Assembly: GCF_001403875.1 (NCBI RefSeq)
Contig: NZ_LN884299.1
Span: forward strand, 3,747,674 to 3,811,673
Direction: 5' to 3'
DNA length: 64,000 nucleotides
Origin: Paenibacillus ihumii
Lineage (GTDB): Bacteria; Bacillota; Bacilli; Paenibacillales; Paenibacillaceae
This document shows positions 1 to 8,878 of this stretch, piece by piece; the stretch's first letter is position 1; each line of letters opens with the position of its first letter. The position numbers and the translations under genes were made by a program. The notes under the pieces were generated by a model that was not told the DNA's origin, searched no databases, and saw nothing but the letters and a program-made list of their open reading frames with translations.

Positions 1-5
1 CCCTT

Positions 6-1580
6 TTATCTTCCAAATAGGAGAAATCGAAGCTGTCGTCTTTTCTTATATTTATGATAAGTGAATGTCCCCTTGACGCCATCCCATAAATAAACAATAA
101 GAATCGCAGAAATTAGGGTAATATAAAGTGGTCCGTCCTCAAGCTTAATGAATGCATATTGATATAAAGTAAATGCTACAAAATAAGCCAGCATCAATAC
201 TGCGGAAACTAGGCTTTTGCGGTAAATACCGATCGTAAGTGCAAGCGGAACGATCAAGCCAAGATAATCGTACCAACCAGCGTGCTCCGGGAATAGAAAA
301 AACTGAAGGAGCTTGGAGATGATGAATAGAACTCCTCCTGCCACTCCCCTTTTGATATTTTCTATTTCATGGCTTTCGGAAGAGCCTCCAGTATCACTTG
401 GCAGTTCCTGACTCAAAAATCCCTGCTGCTGCAGATATTCACATTCTCTTTCGGCCTCATCAAAGCGTTGTTCCTCATACAAGATCTGAGCAATCAACAG
501 GCGGGCTTCGTAAGCTTCTGATTTAAGCTCTAGTACCTGCTGCAGACAAGACATCGCTTGCGAGTTCTCCCCAAGCTCGATGTGGCACCTAGCTTGCAAT
601 AGCAACAAATCCGGATCCCCCTGGAATATGGAGCTTGCCTCGCCGATAACCTCCATAGCCGCCTTCGGGTCATCGTTCATGAGCAGGGTTTGGACTTTAT
701 GCCGGAGCGTAAGGTAGCGCTCAATATCGAAGTCCTTCCGCTTGCCTTCAAAGCAGGCGTACCCTAGCTCTGCCTTGCCTTCAATTTGTCCGATGATAAA
801 GGCGACCTCTTCCTCATCATAGGCTTCCAATAAATATTCTTTCTGCTCCAGCAGTCGAAACGCTTGGTCCAATACCTCCCATACCGTTCGCGGCAAATGC
901 CGATGATCCTCCAAAAATTGCAGCAATCTGCCAAGCCGCTCATTCCGGTACTCCATGTTCCACATAAAATCGCTCGTCATCAATGCCTTCCACGACTCCG
1001 GGTCAATCCGGCGCGGAAAATCATCATACAGCTTCTTCATTTCCTCAAAAAACACCTGGTCCCGGGGAGATTCGGGCTGAAATGGCTCAGAATGACCGGC
1101 CTGCCAGGCATACTGTTTAACCGCCGTCTCTTCATAAGTATCGTCCCTGTCATATAAGTCAAAGGTATCGCCTATATCATATGTATCGTCTATATCATAT
1201 GTATCGTCTATGTTGTATGTATCCGCTATGTCGTTTACATCGTTTATGTTATATGTATCTTCTATGTCGTTTGTATCGTCTATGTTATATTTATCCTCTA
1301 TGTCGTGTGTATCTTCTATGTTACGGGCCTCTATGTTGTGTGTGTTGTCTATGTCGTGTGTTCTATCGTTCCACATCCTCTCATTTATGCCATCGCGGTG
1401 TATTTCTTCAGCCTGAAGCGTTCTCGCCCGTTTCTTCGCCCAATCATACGCTTCCCGCAAAAGCTGATAGCCCTCGGGATCCTCCTCTGGATGATGAACC
1501 TGCAATCGCCTGGCGTACGCCTTCTTGATTATGGACTCATCCGCCGTAGGCTCGATGCCTAGTACTGACCAATATTTCAT
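6..1580 (-). CDS. J-domain/TPR membrane protein with repeat insert
   Basis: The first ~55 residues form a J-domain-like segment: MKYWSVLGI, then KKAYARRLQVHHPEEDPEGY and a third helix. The canonical HPD tripeptide is HPE here. In DnaJ-type co-chaperones HPD stimulates an Hsp70 ATPase; the HPEEDPxGY variant recurs in the paralogue at 2777-4141, so it is a family trait rather than damage. Residues ~70-145 are a low-complexity insert of DTYDID-like hexapeptides. TPR-like helices follow (~290-390), and the C-terminal ~120 residues hold several hydrophobic segments, so it is probably membrane anchored with the J domain in the cytosol. The start sits 9 nt after an AAGG ribosome site and gives the same N-terminus as the paralogue. 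Fold confident; client or Hsp70 partner unknown. Confidence 0.8.
   Translation of the reverse strand: MKYWSVLGIEPTADESIIKKAYARRLQVHHPEEDPEGYQLLREAYDWAKKRARTLQAEEIHRDGINERMWNDRTHDIDNTHNIEARNIEDTHDIEDKYNIDDTNDIEDTYNINDVNDIADTYNIDDTYDIDDTYDIGDTFDLYDRDDTYEETAVKQYAWQAGHSEPFQPESPRDQVFFEEMKKLYDDFPRRIDPESWKALMTSDFMWNMEYRNERLGRLLQFLEDHRHLPRTVWEVLDQAFRLLEQKEYLLEAYDEEEVAFIIGQIEGKAELGYACFEGKRKDFDIERYLTLRHKVQTLLMNDDPKAAMEVIGEASSIFQGDPDLLLLQARCHIELGENSQAMSCLQQVLELKSEAYEARLLIAQILYEEQRFDEAERECEYLQQQGFLSQELPSDTGGSSESHEIENIKRGVAGGVLFIISKLLQFFLFPEHAGWYDYLGLIVPLALTIGIYRKSLVSAVLMLAYFVAFTLYQYAFIKLEDGPLYITLISAILIVYLWDGVKGTFTYHKYKKRRQLRFLLFGR
1140..1372. repeat. 18-bp coding minisatellite
   Basis: About twelve degenerate tandem copies of an 18-bp unit resembling GTATCGTCTATATCATAT (plus strand) encode hexapeptides such as DTYDID or DTYNID on the minus strand. 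The period is a multiple of three, so copy-number change keeps the frame. The paralogue at 2777-4141 has only one or two unit-like motifs at the same place, so the array expanded in this gene after duplication. Confidence 0.85.
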
Positions 1581-2058
1581 CGCTGCATCCTTCCGCCTTT
1601 CTTCGCCTATTAGACTATCATCTCTTTCTTAAATTTTATTCATTATTTACCTTATACCGCGTCATTTTAGTTGGCAACACGTTACTGAGAAGGGAATGAA
1701 GAATACCAATTGATCGAGGGGCAGCAAAACGGCAGGGGCAAGCGAGCCCCTTACTATAGCGGCAGCTTACTTCAGCACAGAGCTAGTTGGACAGCCAAGC
1801 TGCCCTATGGCGGGCCGAGCATTTTCTCTGTAATCGATGCCAAAGAAATAACGGAATGCGCTGCAATCCTGGCCTGTCCACAGGCGAGAGCTTGAACCCG
1901 CCACTAGCTTAAGAGCCGTATGGTGTGGCCAAGTTCAATTCGATCTCCCCGCAGGATGCTCGCAGACTTGATCGATACGATGACGAATAATCCATTAAGC
2001 AAAAATGTCGAGTTTTTTTCGACGATTACGCTGATGGGATGTCATATGCCCCGCGAAT
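1581..2058. other. intergenic, no gene recognised
   Basis: This 478-bp stretch lies between two minus-strand genes. It has only short open frames without ribosome sites or recognisable products. The part next to 1580 should contain the promoter of the J-domain gene. The rest may be degraded coding sequence, but no family could be identified. Confidence 0.5.
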
Positions 2059-2757
2059 CTATTGGCGGGCTGCCCGCTCCACGGGCTGCAGAGGCTGCTC
2101 CCACTTTATTTTGCGATATAACAAGGTGCTCTCGGACAATAAATCATGCATTCCCGAAACCATCACATACGGGTGAATCCCCGGCTTATCCGCAAAATAA
2201 TGATTCCCACACAAATAAGCCAAATAGAAATCCTCCCAGCTGTTATAGGTTTGCTGCAGCATACCTGCAGCCTCCAGCTGAATGTTCCATGCCTCTTCTT
2301 TCGTCAGGAAACGCTTCACTTTCCCAATCCGGCTCAATAAAATGGCCCAAGCCAGGCCGTATGCCCTAATATCCCCCGAAGGAAGCTGGTGCAGGCATTT
2401 GGCCACGACATCCCATTTCCCATTATTTTTCTCGTCATTCTCCTCCTTTATAGCTTCGATATAACGTTGGCGCGCCGTTTCTGTAAGTGCTAGGAGGTGC
2501 ATATGCCTGCTTTTGTATTCCCCCCGCCCCCCATCCTCCATCAGCCAGCGGATTTGGCGTTTCAAGCTCTCGGCATCCGTGATACTCCAGTGCTTGAACA
2601 CTTCACGAATCATGCTTTTCCGAACCAGCCTTTCCGCAAGGCCAAATTCATAAGCTACATAATAATTTTTGAGCGTGCCTTGAAGGCAGCTTGCCGTGAG
2701 ACAGCGAAAATACCGCTCCAAGCGCTTCCGTTGCGAAAAGGTATATGGATTAGTCAT
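2059..2757 (-). CDS. DUF1266 family protein
   Basis: This 232-residue soluble protein carries the hallmarks of DUF1266: a helix with AWAILLSRIGK (residues ~136-146), then FLTKEEAW (~150-157), and SWEDFYLAYLCG (~173-184), where the family typically has SWEEFGxxYLxGR. DUF1266 proteins have no established biochemical function. In Escherichia coli, DUF1266 genes (ybeR, ybeU) lie beside the J-domain genes djlB and djlC and the Hsp70 gene hscC. Here the gene is likewise sandwiched between two J-domain genes on the same strand, 19 bp downstream of one, so the three probably form one operon and work with the same chaperone system. No catalytic motif is evident. Family assignment is from pattern recognition only. 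Confidence 0.7.
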   Translation of the reverse strand: MTNPYTFSQRKRLERYFRCLTASCLQGTLKNYYVAYEFGLAERLVRKSMIREVFKHWSITDAESLKRQIRWLMEDGGRGEYKSRHMHLLALTETARQRYIEAIKEENDEKNNGKWDVVAKCLHQLPSGDIRAYGLAWAILLSRIGKVKRFLTKEEAWNIQLEAAGMLQQTYNSWEDFYLAYLCGNHYFADKPGIHPYVMVSGMHDLLSESTLLYRKIKWEQPLQPVERAARQ

Positions 2758-2776
2758 ACTAGAACAACCTCCCTGA

Positions 2777-4141
2777 TCATGAGAAGAACATCCTCGCTGT
2801 TCTTAAGGTCTTCCAAGCGCTTCCGCATAGGATGATGGGCAAAAACACCAGAAAAACCGGAGGCAATCGAAATATACAATAAGCAAGCCCGAATAATAAG
2901 AGGTACAGCCAGCTTAATCTAAACAAGAGAAAACCGTAAACCCACCTGTTGTTCTTGCGGATCACCTTTTTTAACTCGGCATAATGGGGATTGTGCTCTT
3001 GGGAAAACAGATGCTTATTTCTCAGCCGGAGCAATAGCAAATTGTATCGGAAATGGTAAAATTCCTGCCACAGGAGCTTGGTTTGCGTGTATTGCTTCCA
3101 AGCTTTCTCGACAGCTCCCAGCTCGATTTGGGCATTGCCGTAGATGCTTAAAATATCCTGGTTCAATACCTCTTGCTGCTGTAAAAATTCACATTCTCTC
3201 AATGCCTCGTCAAACCTTCGTTCTTCATAAAATATTTGTGCTAACAGCAAGCGGGCCTCATGCTCATTCGGCTTAAGCTCAAGTACCTGCTGCAGGCAAG
3301 ACATTGCCACGGGCTTCTGCCCGAGTCTTATGTAACATTTAGCTCGCATAAGCTGCAGATCCGGATCCTCCTGAAACAACGCATGGGCTTCAGCCAGAAC
3401 ATCCTTTGCTGCCTCCGCGTTATCCTCCATAAGCAAGGTTTGGGCACTCTGCCTAAGCTTGAGATAGTGCTCGATATCAAAATCAAGCGCCTTACCTGCA
3501 AAGCAATCATACCTTAATTCGGAGGTCCCCTGAATTTGGCCGATGACATAGTTTATTTCGTCCTCATCATAAAGATCAAATAAAGCTTCCTTCTGCTCCA
3601 GCAATTGAAAAGATTGGTTCAAAACCTCCCATACTGCCCGCGGCAAATACCGATGCTCCTCCAAAAACAGCAATAGCCCCTCCAGCCGCTCACCCTGATA
3701 CTCCATGTTCCACATATAGTCGTTCGTCATTAGCGTTCTCCACGGCTCGGGATCAATCCGGCGGGGAAAATCATCATAAAGCTCCTCCATTTGCTCAAAG
3801 AACAGCTGCGCCGGATGACGTTCAGGCTCGGAGGACTCAGGATGAGCAGCTTGCCATGCCTCATGCTGCGTTACCGCGACTCCTTCATAGGTGCGATCTA
3901 TGCCAGATCTATCGTCGCTCCATCCGCTCTCGTCTATATCGCTGTCGACTTCTTCTTTGTGCAGCGCTCTGGAGTGTTTCTTCGCCCATTCATATGCCTC
4001 TCGCAGAAGCTGGTAACCCTGCGGATCCTCCTCTGGATGATGAGCCTGCAATTGTTTGGCGTATGCCTTCTTAATGACGGACTCGTCCGTTGTAGGGTCA
4101 ATCCCTAATACAGCCCAGTATTTCATTGTTTTGTCGGCCAT
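2777..4141 (-). CDS. J-domain/TPR membrane protein, paralogue
   Basis: It is a close paralogue of the protein at 6-1580: MKYWAVLGIDP, then AYAKQLQAHHPEEDPQGY with HPE instead of HPD, an acidic linker, a conserved middle segment with DDFPRRIDPE, TPR-like helices around 260-350 and hydrophobic segments in the last ~60 residues. It lacks the expanded hexapeptide array and keeps a longer region between the TPR part and the membrane part. Either the first ATG or the one five codons in (MKYW, matching the paralogue) could be the start. The DUF1266 gene follows after 19 bp. A cytosolic J domain tethered to the membrane is the likely topology. No Hsp70 gene is in the window; it may lie beyond the left edge. 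Confidence 0.8.
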   Translation of the reverse strand: MADKTMKYWAVLGIDPTTDESVIKKAYAKQLQAHHPEEDPQGYQLLREAYEWAKKHSRALHKEEVDSDIDESGWSDDRSGIDRTYEGVAVTQHEAWQAAHPESSEPERHPAQLFFEQMEELYDDFPRRIDPEPWRTLMTNDYMWNMEYQGERLEGLLLFLEEHRYLPRAVWEVLNQSFQLLEQKEALFDLYDEDEINYVIGQIQGTSELRYDCFAGKALDFDIEHYLKLRQSAQTLLMEDNAEAAKDVLAEAHALFQEDPDLQLMRAKCYIRLGQKPVAMSCLQQVLELKPNEHEARLLLAQIFYEERRFDEALRECEFLQQQEVLNQDILSIYGNAQIELGAVEKAWKQYTQTKLLWQEFYHFRYNLLLLRLRNKHLFSQEHNPHYAELKKVIRKNNRWVYGFLLFRLSWLYLLLFGLAYCIFRLPPVFLVFLPIILCGSAWKTLRTARMFFS

Positions 4142-4306
4142 CCTTTTCCCATGGTGTAAAAAAACATTTTCCTTCTCATATTATACTTGGATTCTATGAA
4201 TCGCGTTATCATTATTACATTATAATGATGGACCTGCTCTAGCAATAATTGGTTGTAAATCGGTTATAATCAATGCTAGTAATCCTGATTATGTTGGAGG
4301 ACCGAT

Positions 4307-4981
4307 ATGGAATTTGGAACGATGCACTCGTGGAGGCTGACGGAAGAGGAAGCTGTTCAATTGCAGCAGGAGCTGGCAAGACAAGTGATAACGGAGGATG
4401 GTCTGACTGACGTCAAATATGTCGCCGGAGTCGACGTGGCTTATAGCAAGCACAGCGACAAGCTAATCGCTGCCGTCGTAATTTTAGAGGCGGATTCCTT
4501 GAAAGTTGCAGAATCTGTCGTTGTTGAAGATCATGTGAAATTCCCTTATATCCCGGGGTTGTTCTCTTTCAGGGAGCTCCCGCCGGTCATTCAGGCATTT
4601 CAGCAGATCAAGACGCCGCCGCAATTGATTGTATGCGATGGGCAGGGTTTGGCTCATCCGCGACGCTTCGGCCTGGCTAGCCATTTGGGCGTCCTCCTCG
4701 ACTTGCCAACCATCGGCTGCGGCAAAACACGATTGTTAGGGGAATTCGAGGAGCCCGGCACGGATAGAGGGGCTATGTCTCCATTGATCGATCATGGGGA
4801 AGTTATTGGCAGCGTGCTACGAACCCAGGATGGGATCAAGCCGATTTTCGTCTCGGTAGGTCACAAAATCTCACTGGCGACAGCCTGCGATTGGATATTG
4901 AAGCTGGCACAGCGTTACCGCCTGCCGGAGACGACCCGCCAAGCGGATCAGCTGGTGAATCGGGTGTTGGGTGGGATTTGA
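4307..4981 (+). CDS. nfi: endonuclease V (deoxyinosine 3'-endonuclease)
   Basis: Endonuclease V recognises deoxyinosine and other deaminated bases and cuts one nucleotide 3' of the lesion, starting alternative excision repair. The expected active-site acidic residues are present: Asp43 in GVDVAYS, Glu90 in FRELPP and Asp111 in VCDGQGLAHPRR, followed by the conserved GCGKTRL and SVGHKIS blocks. The 224-residue length is typical. The start follows a TTGGAGGACC ribosome site; a TATAAT at 4265-4270 is a plausible -10 box in the short region shared with the divergent J-domain gene. It is monocistronic. A 38-bp piece matching codons ~40-52 recurs at 16600. Confidence 0.95.
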   Translation: MEFGTMHSWRLTEEEAVQLQQELARQVITEDGLTDVKYVAGVDVAYSKHSDKLIAAVVILEADSLKVAESVVVEDHVKFPYIPGLFSFRELPPVIQAFQQIKTPPQLIVCDGQGLAHPRRFGLASHLGVLLDLPTIGCGKTRLLGEFEEPGTDRGAMSPLIDHGEVIGSVLRTQDGIKPIFVSVGHKISLATACDWILKLAQRYRLPETTRQADQLVNRVLGGI

Positions 4982-5434
4982 AGTGATTAAGGCATCATGT
5001 TGTCAAGTTTGCTCTTACTGTCTTACGCTTGGATAAAGCCAAGTCTCTCTAGAATACACTCCGATTCAGAGTAATCTGATGTGGTAATCCCCGGATGAGC
5101 AGCTGATACTTGGATGTAAACCACTGTCTGCACCTTGATAAATTAATGCATTTCCACAGCTTGGGCAGGCTTCTTTCTCGCCTGCCACGGCCCTGCTAAA
5201 GATGTTATCTGTCGAATAGATATTCTTTCTTCAGATCGCCTTTACTCTAGAAAGCATTTGTATATAGAATCGATGATTCTGACCCATTTCCCCAATTCAT
5301 TTTTATACCAAATCTAAAATTACAAACTCCTACACTTGGATTTAAAAAAGCACCTACCAATTTATAAACTCACCGGTTATGTTTTTCTTTCTAAATCAAT
5401 CCTTTTGAGCTGTCTGAAACCTTTCGTTTTATTC
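4982..5434. other. intergenic between nfi and the tail-fibre gene
   Basis: No gene is supported here. A perfect 7-bp hairpin, GGCAGGC/GCCTGCC, lies at 5164-5186 but has no T-tract on either strand. The two convergent genes end on either side, so this is probably the left edge of the phage-derived block. No attachment-site repeat could be recognised. Confidence 0.4.
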
Positions 5435-6556
5435 CTAACCGTAAATTGTATAAGTCATAGTTTGGTAAGGATACACATTTTCCCCATCAAATCTTACGAT
5501 CACATTGTTTACGCCAAATGTTGCCCCTAAACTAGCACTCACATCATGGCTTCCATATATAGGGCTACTAACCCTACCATTAAACCGGTAACTACTAGAT
5601 GTTCTTGAGACAACAAAATATACATATAGCTGAAAACCGTTTGTATCGCCACCTTCTCGACTATCTCTATAAAGCTGAACCCTAATTACTGCCAATTGAG
5701 GTGTAAAATCTAGATTAGATATAGTTCGTTGATCTATCTTCCCTGAAAATTCTAACGAACCAGAAGCACTCTTCATACCTGTAACAATCTGATCTATTTT
5801 CCCCGCCAGCACAGTGTTTGTGTCAGATATCGAAGCTAGCACGCCTTTATTTGTTATAGCTCTCGCAATAGCCGTCTTCTCAGTTGTAGTCATACGTTCT
5901 AGAACCCCAGTGACACCAAACAGCGTTACATCTTTAGGCAAATTCGCTGGCAGTAGTTTTGCATCACCTTGAACAGTTATCGGACTACTGTAGTACCCCG
6001 CCGCTTTTGTCTGATTCGTCGTCCCCGGCGTTATAATACCACCTGTGCCCTGGTTCGGCATCGTACCGGTCAGGTTATTCCCGCTAGCGTTACTAAACGT
6101 CTTTCCGCTTAACACATCCGCCGCTGTAGCATTCCCAGTCGCCTTAATAATCCCTGCCATCTTCTCAATCAACGAATTCCAACTCTCGCTCGTGGATGCC
6201 GAAATCCCTTTGGCAACAAGCGCGGCAACCACTTCCGCTTTCCGCTCATTGCCAAGCTGAAAAGCCGAATCAGCCCTCGCTTGCGCTGCTGCCGCTGCTG
6301 TATTAGCCGCATTCGCCGTAGTTTGCGCTGCTGTGGCCGCATCATACGCTGACTTTACTGCCCGTGGTGTTGCTGCCAAAGTCTCGCTAGTGCTGTTCGT
6401 AGCACTGGAGAGCTTCACAATCCCCGCCTCCGTTACTGATGCCGGAGGGATTTCGATATGATCCACATCTTCTCGCAGTTGATTGATCTCTTCCCCGATC
6501 GCATTCATATCCTGCGGCTGAACCGTGTCGTTCAAGCTCCAGTCTGTCTTTGCCAT
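5435..6556 (-). CDS. phage tail fibre / receptor-binding protein
   Basis: This is the last gene of the tail operon, in the position of PBSX XkdV. The N-terminus (TDWSLNDTVQPQDMNAIG) and the following LREDVDHIEIPPASVTEAGIVKLSS motif class are typical of phage fibre attachment segments. An Ala-rich helical stretch (TAANAANTAAAAAQARADSA) is probably a trimeric coiled-coil stalk. Gly/Asn/Thr-rich beta segments with GNNLTGTMPNQG follow, and then a ~100-residue C-terminal domain that should contact the host surface. It starts 2 bp after the upstream gene. No fibre-assembly chaperone or lysis gene follows it, which is unusual for a complete phage. Function is secure at the level of tail fibre; receptor unknown. 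Confidence 0.85.
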   Translation of the reverse strand: MAKTDWSLNDTVQPQDMNAIGEEINQLREDVDHIEIPPASVTEAGIVKLSSATNSTSETLAATPRAVKSAYDAATAAQTTANAANTAAAAAQARADSAFQLGNERKAEVVAALVAKGISASTSESWNSLIEKMAGIIKATGNATAADVLSGKTFSNASGNNLTGTMPNQGTGGIITPGTTNQTKAAGYYSSPITVQGDAKLLPANLPKDVTLFGVTGVLERMTTTEKTAIARAITNKGVLASISDTNTVLAGKIDQIVTGMKSASGSLEFSGKIDQRTISNLDFTPQLAVIRVQLYRDSREGGDTNGFQLYVYFVVSRTSSSYRFNGRVSSPIYGSHDVSASLGATFGVNNVIVRFDGENVYPYQTMTYTIYG

Positions 6557-6558
6557 CC

Positions 6559-6840
6559 CTATACCTCCTTAACTTGTACCGTATGCAGCAGAAGAGTATC
6601 TGTCGTGATCGGTACATAAACGCTATTGGTTGTTTTAATGTTGTTATTCGCATCCTTAAGCTCAATTTTCGTAACTAGCGACACATCGGCGGCTGGGACG
6701 ATATACTGCATTCCCACAGTTGAACCGGTTACTTCCTTTACACTAAAGCTCGTAATCTCGACGATATCATTCAACACGACCTTCGAAATATTCGCATCAA
6801 CAAATCGAGCCACATCACTCAAAAAAGAGCTGACCATCAC
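6559..6840 (-). CDS. small tail-module protein before the fibre gene
   Basis: This 93-residue protein lies between the XkdU-like baseplate gene (4-bp overlap) and the tail-fibre gene (2-bp gap), so it is translated within the tail operon. It begins MMVSSFLSDVARFVDANISK and then has beta-rich, Val/Thr-rich sequence with no signal peptide. Similar short proteins occupy this slot in Bacillus and Paenibacillus myoviral tail modules, sometimes with a misleading enzyme name (ketopantoate hydroxymethyltransferase) that the sequence does not support. A structural link between baseplate and fibre is plausible. Its function is not established. Confidence 0.65.
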   Translation of the reverse strand: MMVSSFLSDVARFVDANISKVVLNDIVEITSFSVKEVTGSTVGMQYIVPAADVSLVTKIELKDANNNIKTTNSVYVPITTDTLLLHTVQVKEV

Positions 6841-7418
6841 TTAATCACCACCTCCGGGCCGAAGTCGGCAAATGGTTTTGCTCCCAGCTTCCACTCGCCT
6901 AATCTATAGTTCCAATCGATTTCCCTGCCAGTTATCCTCTCTTCCAAGCCGATGACATCCCCTAAGCTGGTCTGCTGCTGATAGATCATATTCGCTGGCT
7001 TTAACACCTTAACCGTATGTTCGACCTCCTTGAATATGGCTGCATCATCAAGATTGGTTGTGACGGTTAACATGAAGGCTTGCGGATCGACACTGACAAT
7101 CGTTAGTCCGGCCCCCACCAAAAAATCGAGCTGGCGCTGCAAATACCGGACAGTAAACGGCGGTTTCGTAGAATACCGATTGATCAGCCGCTTTCGTCTG
7201 AACTCTAGCGTTTCCGTCGCCGGGTCGGCCTGTATGCCTAGAATCTTTTCCCGTCGTTTAATCGCCTGCATCGAAGCACTAACTACGAATTGATCATCTA
7301 GTAATTGGTTAATAGCCTGCTCAACACTGATCCATTCCTGCGACTCCGTCTCTGTCAATTCCACAAAATCCACGACATCATGGTATATGTCCGGGAGATA
7401 CTGCATGAACCTATTCAC
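6837..7418 (-). CDS. xkdU: baseplate wedge protein, XkdU/DUF2313 type
   Basis: A 193-residue member of the XkdU/YmfQ family (DUF2313), which in contractile tails helps close the baseplate wedge near the fibre attachment point (P2 gpI-like role). Evidence is the N-terminal MQYLPDIYHDVVDF, the helical LLDDQFVVSASMQAIKRREK block and the conserved DWNYRLGEWKLG near the C-terminus, together with the position between the baseplate J protein and the fibre. It overlaps xkdT by 8 bp and the next gene by 4 bp, which implies coupled translation. Confidence 0.85.
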   Translation of the reverse strand: MNRFMQYLPDIYHDVVDFVELTETESQEWISVEQAINQLLDDQFVVSASMQAIKRREKILGIQADPATETLEFRRKRLINRYSTKPPFTVRYLQRQLDFLVGAGLTIVSVDPQAFMLTVTTNLDDAAIFKEVEHTVKVLKPANMIYQQQTSLGDVIGLEERITGREIDWNYRLGEWKLGAKPFADFGPEVVIK

Positions 7419-8490
7419 TCAGCGTCACCGTCCCCATGACTGGAATCTGTTCAGCTGTCAATACGACATTCGCTGCCGCTCCATTCAGCATCGTATGGGT
7501 CACATCTACTACACCCTGCACAGTTAAAATGCGAGATTCGATATGCGCCAAGCGAACGATCAGAGCTGGCTCATTGGACCAGGCTTGACGGAGGGATAAC
7601 AGATAAGCGCTTATCGCATCTTCAACATCACTTTGTACTTGTCCCAAAACTGCTTCAGGAGCTAGCGTCAATAACGCTGCAACATCCATTACGCACGCCT
7701 CGGCCCCCGTGATCGTCACCTCATGACCAATCGGCGCCAGTCCCATGCCCTGGCCTTGATTTTGTTCTGGATCAATCCGTGTTTGAACCTCGTCGATCAG
7801 CGTTTGAGACGGCTGGCTGAAATCGGCTGCGAGAATTGTCGCCTTCACCGTCCCTCCGCCATTCCATACCGGAAATACTTTAACGCCGCCTACACCGGAA
7901 ATTTCGTTAATCTTTTTCTTGTAATCCGCGATGTTGCCGCCAAAAGGCTGCTCGTTAATCGCATCCATGTAACGCTTCCGCAAAGCTTCATCACTTTCTG
8001 CATCCTCGCCCGGTACGAGTACATCCGTCAGTTCAGCGCGAACCAGGCCTGCAACATAATGGATGGGAAGCATTCCCCCGTACTCCTGATTGCCGATCAC
8101 CCCCGGCGTTTCACATTCTACAACCCACTCGCCTGTACCGATCCTGCTGACTGCAGCATAATCAAGATCGTTGATCGAAAACCTGGAACCTGCTGGCACA
8201 TCAATAGGTACGTTATTGGAGCCATAGAACAAAGCTTTCCGCCTTGCTTTCGTTGCTGGTTCACGGTGAATCCCGAACTCGGCTGTGCGCCGTTCCAAAT
8301 ACTCTGCTGTGGCCGTATCGGCGTATGCAAGATTGTTGTTTATGTCCAGCTCCATGTACATCTGGGCCAGCTCCGCAGCAGCAGGAGCCAGAGCATCGTA
8401 AATGATGGATCCCTGGCGTTTATCGACATGATGGGATACCTTGTCTAGCATCCTTTGCAAAATATGTTCATAGGTTTGGTGTTCATACAT
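7411..8490 (-). CDS. xkdT: baseplate J-like protein
   Basis: At 359 residues this has the size and pattern of PBSX XkdT / P2 gpJ, the baseplate wedge protein that links the central hub to the fibres and rearranges when the sheath contracts. Recognisable features are the N-terminal ILQRMLDKVSHHVDKRQGS, a central block with GSRFSINDLDYAA and GVIGNQEYG, a segment with DEALRKRYMDAINEQPFGGN, and the C-terminal region with VQGVVDVTHTMLNG. It overlaps both neighbours by 8 bp. No truncation is apparent. Confidence 0.92.
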   Translation of the reverse strand: MYEHQTYEHILQRMLDKVSHHVDKRQGSIIYDALAPAAAELAQMYMELDINNNLAYADTATAEYLERRTAEFGIHREPATKARRKALFYGSNNVPIDVPAGSRFSINDLDYAAVSRIGTGEWVVECETPGVIGNQEYGGMLPIHYVAGLVRAELTDVLVPGEDAESDEALRKRYMDAINEQPFGGNIADYKKKINEISGVGGVKVFPVWNGGGTVKATILAADFSQPSQTLIDEVQTRIDPEQNQGQGMGLAPIGHEVTITGAEACVMDVAALLTLAPEAVLGQVQSDVEDAISAYLLSLRQAWSNEPALIVRLAHIESRILTVQGVVDVTHTMLNGAAANVVLTAEQIPVMGTVTLSE

Positions 8491-8878
8491 TTATTGTCAC
8501 CTCGCTTTTAAAATCCCCGAAGATAGAAACTACCGTAAACGTGACTAGCGCTACATCCCCGGTGATTGTGATTTGCATGTTCTCCACTCCAGATATACGG
8601 TTGTCCGCCAATAGTGCTTCCTTTATAAGACGATCTATTTCTGATCGCACATACCCCTGACTTCGCCCCTGCAATCCTGTTAACTCGCTGCCGTAATTCG
8701 CATCATAGATAAGGTGCGCGAACCGGTCGGTTTGGAGTATTTTATACACGGCTTGCCTGACCGCATCCAAACCGTCAATCATGCCCGTGCACCGGCCTCT
8801 ATGAAAATCTATGCCATATGTTCGGCTTGTTTCCAGGGCCGCCTCAGCTGTCATTAAATTGCCGCCCAACGGGATCAT
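8483..8878 (-). CDS. xkdS: baseplate protein, XkdS/DUF2634 type
   Basis: This 131-residue protein matches the XkdS family (DUF2634), related to gp25-like lysozyme-fold baseplate proteins that nucleate sheath assembly. Diagnostic pieces are SRTYGIDFHRGRCTGMIDG and the segment after it, with LQTDRFAHLIYDANYGSEL. It lies between XkdR-like and baseplate J genes, overlapping both by a few bases, exactly as in PBSX. Confidence 0.87.
   Translation of the reverse strand: MIPLGGNLMTAEAALETSRTYGIDFHRGRCTGMIDGLDAVRQAVYKILQTDRFAHLIYDANYGSELTGLQGRSQGYVRSEIDRLIKEALLADNRISGVENMQITITGDVALVTFTVVSIFGDFKSEVTINV

Noticed and set aside
1140..1528. Plus-strand open frames over the 18-bp repeat
   Set aside because: They give Met/Tyr/Leu/Cys-rich translations that are shadows of the repeat on the other strand.
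1710..1895. 61-codon plus-strand frame left of the DUF1266 gene
   Set aside because: No ribosome site and no recognisable family; treated as intergenic.
5164..5186. GGCAGGC/GCCTGCC hairpin as terminator
   Set aside because: No T-run follows on either strand.
5336..5530. Plus-strand open frame after nfi
   Set aside because: No ribosome site; overlaps the 3' end of the tail-fibre gene on the other strand.
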